The notes under the pieces are model-generated. The model ran no database searches. It worked only from the letters and a program-made list of their open reading frames with translations, and was not told where the DNA came from. A program made the position numbers and the translations under genes. Below are positions 17,359 through 25,795 of a stretch of 38,497 bases of DNA, piece by piece. The stretch spans positions 1 through 38,497 of the forward strand of contig JAMCZP010000153.1 of assembly GCA_023485185.1 (NCBI GenBank). Direction: 5' to 3'. The stretch's first letter is position 1. Every line of letters starts with the position of its first letter. The DNA comes from Gammaproteobacteria bacterium. GTDB lineage: Bacteria; Pseudomonadota; Gammaproteobacteria; Pseudomonadales; Halomonadaceae.

Positions 17359-18738
17359 TTATGCATGTGCCACAATGGGCAATTCCACCACCACTTCTAA
17401 CCCGCCTGCGTTTCCGCGAGTAAGGTGCATATGGCCGTTGTATAGAGAGACCAGATCGGTGACGATCGCCAGTCCCAAACCGCTGCCAGAGCGCTGCTCA
17501 TCTAAACGTTTACCGCGCTGCACTGCCTGTTGGCACTCTATTTCAGACATCCCAGGCCCGTCATCGCTGACGGTTAAGACCAATTGCTGCTCGTTAACCT
17601 GTACGTTCAGATGTACATCGCTGTGTGCCCAGCGCAGCGCATTATCCAGTAAGTTACCGATTAACTCTTGGATATCTTGGCCATCCATATGCACTTTTAC
17701 ACCACGCTGCCAGGTTTGACGCAGCGCAATACCTCGCCGCTGGGCTAACCGGGCCAGGCCATTCAGCAGTGGTGATAAGGTGGTATGTAAATCAATCGGC
17801 GCAAAACGTACTCCCTCCCCCGCGGCAGAGGCGCGCGCCAAATGGTGGCTTACAGCGCTATCTACCCGGGCTAGCTCGACTTCCCAGGTAGCTCGGCTGG
17901 CTTCGGGCAGTTGGCGTAGCTGCAGGCGCATGACACTCAAGGGTGTTTTCAGGGCATGGGCAAGGTTGCCGGCGGTATGTCGGCCACGTTCAATCAAGCG
18001 TTGATCTCGGGCAAGCACCGCATTCATAGAGGTGGCCAGCGTGGCTAGCTCGTCGGGCAGATGGATATCCAATTGCTCAGCGTGCCCCTGCTCCACATCG
18101 TGCAGGTTGGCGCGCATACGCCGTAGTGGCGCCAACCCCCAGCGAACTTGCAGGGCTAATACACCGAGTAGCAATATGCCCAGTCCCACCAAACCACCCC
18201 ACAATAGATGCTGGAAGTCGCGGATATCACTGGCTAACACATCATCCCGCGCGGCCACGCTGATATGCAGCGGCGCTTCTAAGGGTGCGAGATAAATGTC
18301 GCGCTCAACCACCCGCAAAGACTGCCCACGCGGCCCGGCTAACGAGCGTGCGCTAAGGTTTTCATTTTCGATCACCGGCAGGCGTTGATCCCACAGTGAG
18401 CGTGAGACCAAGGTGTGCTGATCAGCATCGGTAATTTGCCAGTACCAACCGGAATAGACATGGTCAAAACGCGGATCCCCTAGTGCACGATCATGGACGA
18501 GCTGCTGACCAATGGTGTCATAGGTCACCCCCGCAATGATGACGTTAAGGGTGGCTTCAAGGCGCTGATCAAAGGCTTGCGTGGCAGCGGTACGGTAGTG
18601 ATGGGCAAGCAGTGCGCCAGCAATTGGCAGGGCGAGGCCCACCATCAATAGCACGGCTAGCAACAGCCGTACGCTGATGGAACGCCTTCCCCAACGGCCT
18701 ACCCACTGGTGACGCCACGCTTGTTTGGCTTGGCTCAT
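17359..18738 (-). CDS. Sensor histidine kinase, PhoQ/QseC-like
   Basis: 459 aa from the ATG at 18738, which overlaps the response-regulator stop as ATGA; the longer frame to 18801 would run into the regulator. There are two membrane helices (about 23-45 and 177-197) with a periplasmic domain of about 130 residues between, then a HAMP-like segment. The dimerisation domain has the phospho-acceptor His261 in AHALKTPLSV, and the ATPase domain has the N box LLDNALRWA, the G1 box VSDDGPGM and the G2 box GSGLGLAIV. The H-box ALKTPL is the PhoQ/QseC variety. It senses an unknown periplasmic cue, phosphorylates the cognate regulator, and is followed by the PhoD-like gene. Confidence 0.93.
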   Translation of the reverse strand: MSQAKQAWRHQWVGRWGRRSISVRLLLAVLLMVGLALPIAGALLAHHYRTAATQAFDQRLEATLNVIIAGVTYDTIGQQLVHDRALGDPRFDHVYSGWYWQITDADQHTLVSRSLWDQRLPVIENENLSARSLAGPRGQSLRVVERDIYLAPLEAPLHISVAARDDVLASDIRDFQHLLWGGLVGLGILLLGVLALQVRWGLAPLRRMRANLHDVEQGHAEQLDIHLPDELATLATSMNAVLARDQRLIERGRHTAGNLAHALKTPLSVMRLQLRQLPEASRATWEVELARVDSAVSHHLARASAAGEGVRFAPIDLHTTLSPLLNGLARLAQRRGIALRQTWQRGVKVHMDGQDIQELIGNLLDNALRWAHSDVHLNVQVNEQQLVLTVSDDGPGMSEIECQQAVQRGKRLDEQRSGSGLGLAIVTDLVSLYNGHMHLTRGNAGGLEVVVELPIVAHA

Positions 18739-19409
18739 TCGATGGCGGGCTCTTCTGCTAACAACCGATAGCCCTGGCCTCGCTGGGTAACAATTCGCCA
18801 ACTGCCCAGCTTGCGGCGCAGACGGCTGACCTGAACATCAATCACATTAGAGTCTGGCTCATGGTCGCGGTCATAAACATGCTCTGAAAGCTCAGTACGG
18901 CTCACCACTCGGGGCGCGGCGTGCATTAAGTAGCCGAGCAGACGCGTTTCCTGAGCGGTTAAGCCCACCGGGCGCCCCGCTAACGTAACGTGTTGGGTAT
19001 GCGTATCCAGGCTCAGCTCACCGACTTTAAGCACCGGGTGCGCGTGACCGTGGCTGCGCCGCACCAGGGCGCGTAGCCGAAACAGCACTTCCGCCGATTC
19101 AAAAGGCTTGGTGACATAATCATCTGCGCCGGCGGTAAATCCTGCCGCTTTATCGGCCCAGCGTTCGCGAGCAGTAAGAATCAATACCGGCAGATCAATA
19201 CCATCTTCCCGCCACGCAGCAAGCCAGCGAGTACCGTCGCCGTCGGGCAGGCCCACATCTAAAATCAGCGTGTCGTAGGCTTCAGTGCGCACTAAAAAAT
19301 CGGCGTCCTGACCTGTAGCTGCATGCTCTACCAGCCAATCCCCGTCTCGCAATGCTTGACTCAGCTCGCGCGCGAGCGCCTGGTCGTCCTCTACCAGCAA
19401 ACACTTCAT
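18735..19409 (-). CDS. OmpR/PhoP-family response regulator
   Basis: 224 aa. The receiver domain (1-115) has the acidic pair in LLVEDDQ, the phospho-acceptor Asp51 in LILDVGLPDGDG, the Thr in ILTARE and Lys101 in YVTKPFE. A winged-helix DNA-binding domain (about 125-220) contains the recognition segment HEPDSNVIDVQVSRLRRKLG and ends GQGYRLLAEE. It is of the PhoP/QseB/PmrA kind. Four-base overlap with the kinase indicates a cognate pair. It lies 44 bp after the membrane PepSY gene on the same strand, so the unit is probably PepSY-regulator-kinase-PhoD-like. A direct repeat at 19870-19886 may be its binding site. Confidence 0.94.
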   Translation of the reverse strand: MKCLLVEDDQALARELSQALRDGDWLVEHAATGQDADFLVRTEAYDTLILDVGLPDGDGTRWLAAWREDGIDLPVLILTARERWADKAAGFTAGADDYVTKPFESAEVLFRLRALVRRSHGHAHPVLKVGELSLDTHTQHVTLAGRPVGLTAQETRLLGYLMHAAPRVVSRTELSEHVYDRDHEPDSNVIDVQVSRLRRKLGSWRIVTQRGQGYRLLAEEPAIE

Positions 19410-19453
19410 TGGCTAGCTGCCCTTATGTTTGTGTCGCCACTTGGATAGCAACA

Positions 19454-19846
19454 TTAGCGGCGCATATCATTAATACGGACGCCCTCAATGGACATCAATT
19501 GGCCAGTGTTGCCGTCAAATTCAAACTCCACCACTTGGCCCTGAGGACCAAGTAGTTTGATTTCGTACTCTACATAGCCCGACTCGCGCTCCACCTCAAC
19601 TTCGAGCACGTCACCTATATAGTGGGCTTCGAGCCAATCCAAGATAGTTTCCAGTGGAACAACTTCGCCCCGACGAACTTCACCGTGCAGCGACTCCCAA
19701 GATTGGTCGCCCACCGCACTTCCTACCAACAATATTGCCAACAACACTCCCATCAACATAGCCAGCGCAAAACCGGCGACGTTGCGCCGACAGCCGCGTT
19801 GGAAGCTGAGCAGGAGTTTAGTAGGGTAACGTCGAGTGTTTTTCAT
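19454..19846 (-). CDS. Membrane-anchored PepSY-domain protein
   Basis: 130 aa. An Arg/Lys-rich N-terminus (1-22) precedes a single hydrophobic helix (about 24-46), then a periplasmic PepSY domain. The domain shows EVVPLETILDWLEAHYIGDVLEVEVERESGYVEYEIKLL and ends in VEFEFDGNTGQLMSIEGV, where the helix-strand-strand PepSY pattern with a DGNTG turn is clear. PepSY proteins next to two-component genes are thought to bind or modulate the sensor or a protease. It is the first gene of the two-component unit. It diverges from a second, soluble PepSY-like protein. Upstream Shine-Dalgarno complementarity is weak. Confidence 0.85.
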   Translation of the reverse strand: MKNTRRYPTKLLLSFQRGCRRNVAGFALAMLMGVLLAILLVGSAVGDQSWESLHGEVRRGEVVPLETILDWLEAHYIGDVLEVEVERESGYVEYEIKLLGPQGQVVEFEFDGNTGQLMSIEGVRINDMRR

Positions 19847-19869
19847 AGTGCCAGGATGCCAAAGGCAAC

Positions 19870-19886
19870 ATGAACGTTAGATGAAC
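19870..19886. promoter_or_regulatory. Direct repeat ATGAAC-N5-ATGAAC, possible response-regulator box
   Basis: Two ATGAAC hexamers (GTTCAT on the other strand) repeat at an exact 11-bp period in the region between the divergent PepSY genes. OmpR-family regulators bind direct repeats with about this period. It is 24 nt from the minus-strand start but well placed to activate the plus strand, where TATAAA at 19920-19925 could be the -10. Confidence 0.45.
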
Positions 19887-20014
19887 AGTTTTGTCAGCTT
19901 AAGGACAGTATCGCGGTGGTATAAATTCCCTGTCGCATTCGCTGAATGACGTTCGTTATGTAAAGCAAAGCGTTATATCAAGCAAAGATAAGCCACGCAA
20001 AGAAGGAATTTGAT

Positions 20015-20485
20015 ATGAATACCATGAAAAAAATGCTGCTGATCCCCACCTCTGCTCTGCTGCTTGCCGCTGGCAGCGCCCAGGCAGATTATGCCCCTAT
20101 TGATAGCATCGACAATATACTGACCCATGCAACCGAGTACGGTTTCACTCAGTATGAAGAGATTCAAGTAAAAAGCCGTGGACGCGCTGAGGTAGAAGGC
20201 TGGCTTGATGACGAGTGGTACGCCGACGTCGAGTTCTCTATCGACAATGGAGAAATGCTAAAGGAAGAGCGTAAGCGTTTAATTACCGGCGCCTGGGGCA
20301 TGAGTGAGGATGATGTCCGCCAAGCCCTTAACGTTGCTCAGGCAGAAGGCATGACTGAGTTTGAAGAGATCGACATTGATAAGAGCGGTATGATTGATAT
20401 TGAGGGTCGTGATGAAAATGGTCGCGAGCTAGACATCAGCCTGCGCCAGGGTAGCGATCAAGTTAGCTCTATTGACCGCGATTAA
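20015..20485 (+). CDS. Periplasmic PepSY-like protein with two repeats
   Basis: 156 aa. A signal peptide covers about 1-25 (KKMLLIPTSALLLAAGSAQA, cleavage after AQA). The mature part consists of two related units: HATEYGFTQYEEIQVKSRG followed by EGWLDDEWYADVEFS, and VAQAEGMTEFEEIDIDKSG followed by EGRDENGRELDISLR. Both fit a PepSY-like alpha-beta-beta pattern, so an internal duplication is likely. It is strongly acidic, as expected for a periplasmic protein in a halophile. AAGGA seven nt upstream supports the ATG. It is divergent from the membrane PepSY and two-component genes and may be their regulon target. The molecular function is unknown. Confidence 0.82.
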   Translation: MNTMKKMLLIPTSALLLAAGSAQADYAPIDSIDNILTHATEYGFTQYEEIQVKSRGRAEVEGWLDDEWYADVEFSIDNGEMLKEERKRLITGAWGMSEDDVRQALNVAQAEGMTEFEEIDIDKSGMIDIEGRDENGRELDISLRQGSDQVSSIDRD

Positions 20486-20540
20486 TGTGACCGCGTCAAA
20501 TTAAGAAGCTGTAAACACTTAGCGGTTAATTTGAGCGCAT

Positions 20541-20567
20541 TGCGGGCTCCCTTTATGGGAGCCCGCA
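20541..20567. terminator. Hairpin between convergent PepSY-like and gdhA genes
   Basis: A perfect 11-bp stem (TGCGGGCTCCC with its complement) encloses a 5-nt TTTAT loop, between the stop codons at 20485 (plus) and 20582 (minus). It is GC-rich and positioned to end both transcripts; T runs are short. Confidence 0.75.
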
Positions 20568-20581
20568 GCGTTTAAAGCATC

Positions 20582-21940
20582 CTAACGGCTATCTTGGCAA
20601 TTACCCCGTGCCATGATCGCTTCCGCAATACGCTCAATTCCCTGGCGATAGGCAGCTTGGCGGTAGGTAATGCTTTCCATTTCCGCCCGCTTTAATACCT
20701 TGCTTGCTTCTTTACCCAGCAGCAGGTCCAGCCGTTCATTGACCTCCGATTCACTCCACTTCTCTCCGGCGCGGTTTTGCAGCCACTCGAAGTAGCTGAC
20801 AATTACACCGCCAGTGTTGGCTAATACATCCGGCAGAACCAGCACATCGCGCTGGGCAAGGGATTGGTCGGCATCGCTGGTCAGCGGTCCATTGGCGATT
20901 TCCAAAATGGCACCCGCTTTCACCTCATCCACATTGTCGCAATGGATTTGATTTTCCAGTGCGGCTAGGGCGAGCACGTCTACTTCAAGCGTTAAAAGCT
21001 CTTCACCGTTAAGCAGCTTACCCGTTTTGCTATCCGCCAATTTACCGTGCTTGGTTTTATCCTCTTTGGCTTTCTCGATATCCAACCCATCAGCATTGTA
21101 AATTGCACCACTGGAATCAGACACCGCTACAACCCGATAGCCACGCTCGCTGGCTAAGCGGGCAAAGTGGTAAGCCGCGTTGCCAAACCCTTGCACAGCA
21201 ACGGTAGTTTCTTCAGGCTTACGCTCTTCACGCTCGGCCCATAAGTCGAGGACTTTTAGCGCGCCGCGTCCGGTCGCGGCCACGCGCCCTGGGGAACCGC
21301 CTAACGGTAATGGCTTACCTGTTATTGCGGCAGGTGCTTGGGCACGTACGATATGCTCGTACTCATCAATCATCCAGCCCATCACCGTGGCATCGGCATT
21401 CACGTCTGGCGCAGGAATATCACGATCAGGGCCCATAATATCGGCAATGGCGCGAATATAGCCGCGCGCTAGACGCTCCCGCTCTAATGATGACAGCGAC
21501 TTGGCATCTACTTGAACGCCCCCTTTACCACCGCCATAAGGCAGGCCGACAACGGCACATTTGACTGCCATCCAAAAACTCAGCGTTGTCACTTCGTGCT
21601 GATTCACATCAGGGTGAAAGCGCACACCACCTTTGGCTGGGCCAAGGCTGGTATCGTACTGTACTCGCCACGCGGGAAAAGCTTTCAAACTGCCGTCATC
21701 CATGCGTATGGGAATGCTCACCTGTAACGAAAGGCTGGGCTGCATAAGCCGCGACTGAGCATCAGGGTGAATATCGAGCGCTTTGAATACATCGACTAGT
21801 CGTGAACGGGCGTCTTCAAACAGCGCCGCGCCTACTTCCGGTGTTAATGTGCGTGGCGCCGTTTTTTCAGCTTGGCTTTGGGGCGTCTGCTTCTGGTGTT
21901 GGCTCTTCTTTGTTTTGGTTTTTTGCTTTTTATCGCCCAT
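20582..21940 (-). CDS. gdhA: Glutamate dehydrogenase (Glu/Leu/Phe/Val family)
   Basis: 452 aa. The N-terminal domain carries PAWRVQYDTSLGPAKGGVRFHP, followed by the catalytic-lysine region VVGLPYGGGKGGVQVD and DIPAPDVNADATVMGWM. The C-terminal Rossmann domain has VAVQGFGNAAYHFARLASERG and later ILEIANGPLTSDAD and VLPDVLANTGGVIVSYFEW. It interconverts glutamate and 2-oxoglutarate plus ammonia in the cytoplasm; NAD versus NADP use is not decided here. The first 28 residues are an unusual Lys/Gln/Thr-rich extension that precedes the normal start of the fold and is probably disordered. It is a single gene, ending at a hairpin shared with the convergent PepSY-like gene. Confidence 0.94.
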   Translation of the reverse strand: MGDKKQKTKTKKSQHQKQTPQSQAEKTAPRTLTPEVGAALFEDARSRLVDVFKALDIHPDAQSRLMQPSLSLQVSIPIRMDDGSLKAFPAWRVQYDTSLGPAKGGVRFHPDVNQHEVTTLSFWMAVKCAVVGLPYGGGKGGVQVDAKSLSSLERERLARGYIRAIADIMGPDRDIPAPDVNADATVMGWMIDEYEHIVRAQAPAAITGKPLPLGGSPGRVAATGRGALKVLDLWAEREERKPEETTVAVQGFGNAAYHFARLASERGYRVVAVSDSSGAIYNADGLDIEKAKEDKTKHGKLADSKTGKLLNGEELLTLEVDVLALAALENQIHCDNVDEVKAGAILEIANGPLTSDADQSLAQRDVLVLPDVLANTGGVIVSYFEWLQNRAGEKWSESEVNERLDLLLGKEASKVLKRAEMESITYRQAAYRQGIERIAEAIMARGNCQDSR

Positions 21941-22034
21941 TCAATACGCTCCTTGTGCTTGGCTCAGGGTAAGACGTTCAGAAAATAATGTGAAAACGTG
22001 CTTACAGCGTAGCAGTTGGCCATCCGTTGAGCTG

Positions 22035-22048
22035 TTTCACTTGTGAAA
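22035..22048. promoter_or_regulatory. Palindrome in the gdhA / ferric-reductase-like intergenic region
   Basis: TTTCAC-TT-GTGAAA is a perfect 6-bp inverted repeat with a 2-bp centre, in the 163-bp divergent promoter region. Its size and place suit a dimeric regulator, but the protein is not identifiable. Confidence 0.35.
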
Positions 22049-22103
22049 TTGCTGTTTTTTCCCACACTTAGAACAACTGCATGGATGCCAAGGAGAAATT
22101 TCT

Positions 22104-23420
22104 GTGAGCCCGATGACCCAACAAGCCCTCCGCTGGGGGAGCGTTTACTGCGTACTTGCCCTACTGCCAATGGGGTGGCTGCTATTGTCACCGCCCACTG
22201 CCCGCAGTTGGGCAGGTGAATTTTCTATTATGCTCGGCGTTTTGGCGCTGAGCGTGATGTCGTTACAAGCGTTAATTTCTGGCCGCCATCGTTGGTTTGC
22301 GCACGGGGTGGGCTTTGACAATGTGCTTCAGTTTCACCGCCAAATCGGCATTGGCGCCCTGTGCTTATTACTGGCACACCCCATTATTCTACTGATTGCT
22401 CACCCAGACTTTATTCACTATCTAGACCCGCGGGACGAAACACTGCGCGCCTTGATGCTAATGGCCCTTATTGCCGCCACCCTGACGCTAGTGATCAGTT
22501 CACTATGGCGTACGCGCTTTGGTTTATCTTACGAATGGTGGCGGCTGATTCACGGCGGGTTAGCGCTGTTTATTGTCGCTGGTGGGTTAGGGCATGCACT
22601 CATGGCGCAGCGCTACACCCAAGGGGTGACTACTTCATTAGGCTTTGCGCTGTTAATTTTGCTGCCCATCGGGCTGGTGGTGGAAACACGTCTGATACGG
22701 CCATGGCGCATGCGCAAACGCCCATGGCGAGTGGACGATAATCAGTTAGAGCATGGCGAGACCAGCACGCTCGTATTAACACCAGAAGGCGACCATCGGT
22801 TTACCTTTCAACCCGGTCAGTTTTTTTGGATTACGTTAGGTGACACGCCTTTTTCGTTGCAGCAGCACCCTTTCTCACTTTCGTCATCAGCGGCCCAAGA
22901 TGGCCAACTGGCATTCAGCGCGAAACAGCTGGGTGACTTTACCCGGCAACTACCCAGGGTAAGGCCCAATACGCGGGCGTTTATTGAGGGCCCTTATGGC
23001 GCATTTATAGCTAACCCGGATAACACCTCGGGGATCGTGATGATGGCGGGTGGCATTGGCGTGACGCCATTTATGAGCATGTTGTACACCTTCCGTGATC
23101 GCAACGTTCAGATACCCCTTTGGCTGGTTTACGCTAACCCAACCTGGCAAGAAGCCACCTTTCGCGAGAGTTTAGAGGCGTTAGAAGAGCAGTTGAACTT
23201 GACCGTGATACACGTTATTTCTGACCCACACGACGGCTGGGAAGGTGAGACCGGCTATGTGGGCCAAGCGCTTATTGAACGCTGCCTGCCCCAAGACGAC
23301 AAGCAGCGCGACTACTTTATTTGCGGGCCAGACCCAATGATGAATGCCGCTGAAGGCGCCTTGATTCACCTGGGCATTGCCCCTACGCGGATTTTTTCTG
23401 ACCGCTTTGACATCGTTTAA
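22104..23420 (+). CDS. Ferric reductase-like flavocytochrome (NOX/FRE family)
   Basis: 438 aa from a GTG at 22104, chosen because AAGGAG lies 8 nt upstream. The N-terminal half has about six membrane helices with two heme-ligating pairs, FHRQIG...LLAHP and LIHGG...GLGHA, each with His-x13-His, giving two b hemes stacked across the membrane. The C-terminal half is a ferredoxin-NADP reductase-like module: FAD-binding HPFSLSS, NAD(P)-binding MMAGGIGVTPFMSM, and CGPDPMMNAAE near the end. It would move electrons from NAD(P)H through FAD to the periplasmic face, reducing Fe3+ or oxygen. The acceptor is unknown. A 29-codon membrane miniprotein gene follows after 10 bp. Confidence 0.92.
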   Translation: MSPMTQQALRWGSVYCVLALLPMGWLLLSPPTARSWAGEFSIMLGVLALSVMSLQALISGRHRWFAHGVGFDNVLQFHRQIGIGALCLLLAHPIILLIAHPDFIHYLDPRDETLRALMLMALIAATLTLVISSLWRTRFGLSYEWWRLIHGGLALFIVAGGLGHALMAQRYTQGVTTSLGFALLILLPIGLVVETRLIRPWRMRKRPWRVDDNQLEHGETSTLVLTPEGDHRFTFQPGQFFWITLGDTPFSLQQHPFSLSSSAAQDGQLAFSAKQLGDFTRQLPRVRPNTRAFIEGPYGAFIANPDNTSGIVMMAGGIGVTPFMSMLYTFRDRNVQIPLWLVYANPTWQEATFRESLEALEEQLNLTVIHVISDPHDGWEGETGYVGQALIERCLPQDDKQRDYFICGPDPMMNAAEGALIHLGIAPTRIFSDRFDIV

Positions 23421-23430
23421 GGAACTGACC

Positions 23431-23520
23431 ATGTTGCATCACTACGCACGCTACGCCGGTACCGGCGTGATGATTTTATTAGTCGCTATCGCGCTGCTTG
23501 CCGCGCGCTGGCTGCAGTAA
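23431..23520 (+). CDS. 29-residue single-helix membrane miniprotein
   Basis: A short frame starting ATG TTG CAT CAC TAC and ending CTG CAG TAA. AAGGA lies 7 nt before the ATG, an ideal Shine-Dalgarno. The peptide has a polar, His/Tyr/Arg-bearing start (MLHHYARYAG), then a hydrophobic helix (TGVMILLVAIALLAA) ending RWLQ. It sits 10 bp after the stop of the ferric-reductase-like gene and 11 bp before the DUF1853 start, filling the gap exactly. It could be a small subunit or regulator of the flavocytochrome, or a toxic or stress miniprotein. Its function is not known, and no family is recognised. Confidence 0.6.
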   Translation: MLHHYARYAGTGVMILLVAIALLAARWLQ

Positions 23521-23531
23521 TTACCAACGAT

Positions 23532-24542
23532 ATGGAGGACTATATAGAGGGCGTGCATGAGGCACTTGTGCCTGCTGCTATTCGCGACCTTGCTTGGCTT
23601 ATTGCCACGCCTGACCTGGTGGAGCTACCGCCGCCGATTCCGCATGCGGGACGCCCCAGCCTCGCGGAGCTAGGGCTAACGGATGATGTTGAAAAGTGGC
23701 TAACCGCACAAGCAGCAGCGCCTTTAAAAGCGCTTAACGGCAGTCGAGCAACGCGCATGGGCCATTACCATGAACGCCTGTGGCATACGCTTTTAGATCA
23801 TGCGCCGAATACGCGACTGTTAGCCCGTAACGTGCGCATCACCCGCAAGCGTAATACGCTAGGCGAGCTGGATATGCTCTACCGCACGCGGGATAATCCA
23901 GCGCCGGTGCATTTGGAAGTAGCCATTAAGTTCTTTCTGGGACTACCTGAAGGGCCAGGCGCACTCACCAGTCAGAGCCGCTGGATTGGTCCAGGCGGGC
24001 TGGACAGCCTAGCGCTTAAGTGCGCTCATCTTCGTGGTCATCAACTGCCGCTTTCCACCACGTTACCTGCGCTGGAGACACTCGTCCACTGGCTCGCGCC
24101 ACGAGATCTGGGCGTTTCTGCTATAGGTTTAGGCGAGCAGCTAACCCAGCGGCTGGCGATGCCGGGGGTGCTGTATTACCCCTGGCACGCTGAGATGCCC
24201 GCGCCGGAAGGCGCGACTGCGGATCATCGCCGAGGAAGGTGGTGCTTTTTAAGCGATTGGCCTGAGCTGGTAGCGCGTTTAACTGAACTGCCTAGGGTCA
24301 CGCGGCAGGAAAAACCCCACTGGTTAGCGCCTCCGACGAGGGAGGCGTTTCGCCCTGCGGCGGAGATGCTACCTGCCATTATTGATAAGGTTCACACTTG
24401 GCGCTCACCGCAGCAGGTGATGCTGCACTGTCCAGAAAAAGCGCGCTATGAGCGGCTATTTATAGTGCCCGATGACTGGCCGCGTCAGGTGCCTCTACCG
24501 CCCCGCGTTCGAGATCAAATAGCCACTTACACGTCTAAATGA
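23532..24542 (+). CDS. DUF1853 family protein, PD-(D/E)XK-like
   Basis: 336 aa. Family segments seen are [18 protein letters not shown] at the start, [18 protein letters not shown] in the first third, and then [20 protein letters not shown] running into [13 protein letters not shown]. The Glu in the helix, the ELD and the E-V-A-I-K form the arrangement of a PD-(D/E)XK nuclease core (E, D, ExxxK), which supports a nuclease-like fold. The rest contains [18 protein letters not shown] and a C-terminal region with [12 protein letters not shown]1853 proteins are cytoplasmic and their function is unproven. It overlaps the convergent proB by 8 bp at the stops and is preceded by the miniprotein gene. 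Confidence 0.85.
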   Translation: MEDYIEGVHEALVPAAIRDLAWLIATPDLVELPPPIPHAGRPSLAELGLTDDVEKWLTAQAAAPLKALNGSRATRMGHYHERLWHTLLDHAPNTRLLARNVRITRKRNTLGELDMLYRTRDNPAPVHLEVAIKFFLGLPEGPGALTSQSRWIGPGGLDSLALKCAHLRGHQLPLSTTLPALETLVHWLAPRDLGVSAIGLGEQLTQRLAMPGVLYYPWHAEMPAPEGATADHRRGRWCFLSDWPELVARLTELPRVTRQEKPHWLAPPTREAFRPAAEMLPAIIDKVHTWRSPQQVMLHCPEKARYERLFIVPDDWPRQVPLPPRVRDQIATYTSK

Positions 24543-25674
24543 CCACTAGGTTATCGCGATGAATCAGCTCGTGGGCTTCTACATAGCCGAGGATGGCTTC
24601 AATTTGGTGGCTGGGCTGGCCCGCCAGCAGCCGCGCCTCATCAGCGCCGTAGTTCACCAGGCCTTTAGCCACGGATGCACCCTGCTCATCCACACATACC
24701 ACCATATCGCCGCGCTTGAAGCTGCCCTGTACATTGCGCACGCCAACAGCCAACAGGCTGGAGCCTTTGTCGCGTAGCACTTTGACCGCACCGGCATCCA
24801 ACACCAGCGTACCGCGCACCTGCAGCTGGCCTGCTAACCAGCGCTTACGCGCCGCGATGGGTACTTGGTCAGGTCGCAGCAGCGTGCCAAGTGCCTCGCC
24901 TGCCATTATTCGGTTGATAACATCGGGCTGGCGGCCGCTGGCAATGATCGTTACCGCACCGGAGCGCGCCGCTAACTGCGCCGCACGCACTTTGGTACTC
25001 ATACCGCCTCGCCCTAGCGCTCCGCCACTTCCCGCCACGGCAGCTAAGCGCGGGTCATCGGCGCGCCCTTCGGCAATCATCTGAGCATTAGGGTTGTGGC
25101 GTGGGTCGGCGTCAAACAGGCCTTCCTGATCGGTGAGCAACAACAGCGCGTCCGCCTCCAAGAGGTTAGCGACCAGCGCCCCTAGGGTGTCGTTATCGCC
25201 AAAACGAATCTCATCGGTGACCACGGTATCGTTTTCGTTGATAACCGGCACCACGCGCATCTCGACCAGCGTGCGCAGCGCAGAAAGCGCATTGAGGTAG
25301 CGCTTGCGATTGGAAAGATCATCATGGGTCAGCAGAATCTGAGCGGTAAGCATGCCGTGGCGGGCGAAGTGCTGCTCATAACACTGGGTTAAGCCATTCT
25401 GGCCAACCGCAGCAGCCGCCTGTAGCTCATGTACAGCACTGGGGCGCACCTGCCAGCCGAGCCGCACCATGCCAGCAGCAACGGCACCTGATGAGACTAG
25501 CACCACCTCAATACCTTGCTGATGCAAAGCGGCGATTTGATCCACCCAGCCACCAATGGCAATTTCATCCAAGCCACGGCCGTCGTTAGTGAGTAGCGCA
25601 CTGCCGATTTTGACGACGACCCGCCGCGCACGGGTTAGCGCGCCACGCCCCAGAATTTGCTCGTTACTTTCCAT
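24535..25674 (-). CDS. proB: Glutamate 5-kinase
   Basis: 379 aa from the ATG at 25674, with GAGGCGGGG just upstream; a TTG five codons earlier is rejected. The amino-acid kinase domain (about 10-260) has [52 protein letters not shown] and [15 protein letters not shown]. The C-terminal PUA domain (about 280-370) has [26 protein letters not shown] and [14 protein letters not shown]. It phosphorylates glutamate to glutamyl-5-phosphate, the first and feedback-controlled step of proline synthesis. Proline is also a compatible solute in halophiles. It follows obgE, as in many gammaproteobacteria, but a strong hairpin terminator lies between the two. Confidence 0.97.
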   Translation of the reverse strand: MESNEQILGRGALTRARRVVVKIGSALLTNDGRGLDEIAIGGWVDQIAALHQQGIEVVLVSSGAVAAGMVRLGWQVRPSAVHELQAAAAVGQNGLTQCYEQHFARHGMLTAQILLTHDDLSNRKRYLNALSALRTLVEMRVVPVINENDTVVTDEIRFGDNDTLGALVANLLEADALLLLTDQEGLFDADPRHNPNAQMIAEGRADDPRLAAVAGSGGALGRGGMSTKVRAAQLAARSGAVTIIASGRQPDVINRIMAGEALGTLLRPDQVPIAARKRWLAGQLQVRGTLVLDAGAVKVLRDKGSSLLAVGVRNVQGSFKRGDMVVCVDEQGASVAKGLVNYGADEARLLAGQPSHQIEAILGYVEAHELIHRDNLVVI

Positions 25675-25720
25675 GCCACCCCGCCTCAATCAGACACGTA
25701 TAACGTAAACAGTCGCTTAT

Positions 25721-25750
25721 AAAAAGGGCCGCGCGAACGCAGCCCTTTTT
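25721..25750. terminator. Intrinsic terminator between obgE and proB
   Basis: On the minus strand AAAAAGGGCTGCG, loop TTCG, then the complement ending in CCCTTTTT gives a 13-bp stem with one G-U pair and a stable UUCG tetraloop, followed by a T run. It lies just after the obgE stop. The A/T symmetry would also let it work from the plus strand. Confidence 0.88.
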
Positions 25751-25795
25751 AGCTTATTACCTAAGCTTACTACCGAATGCACCCGTTCAATACCA

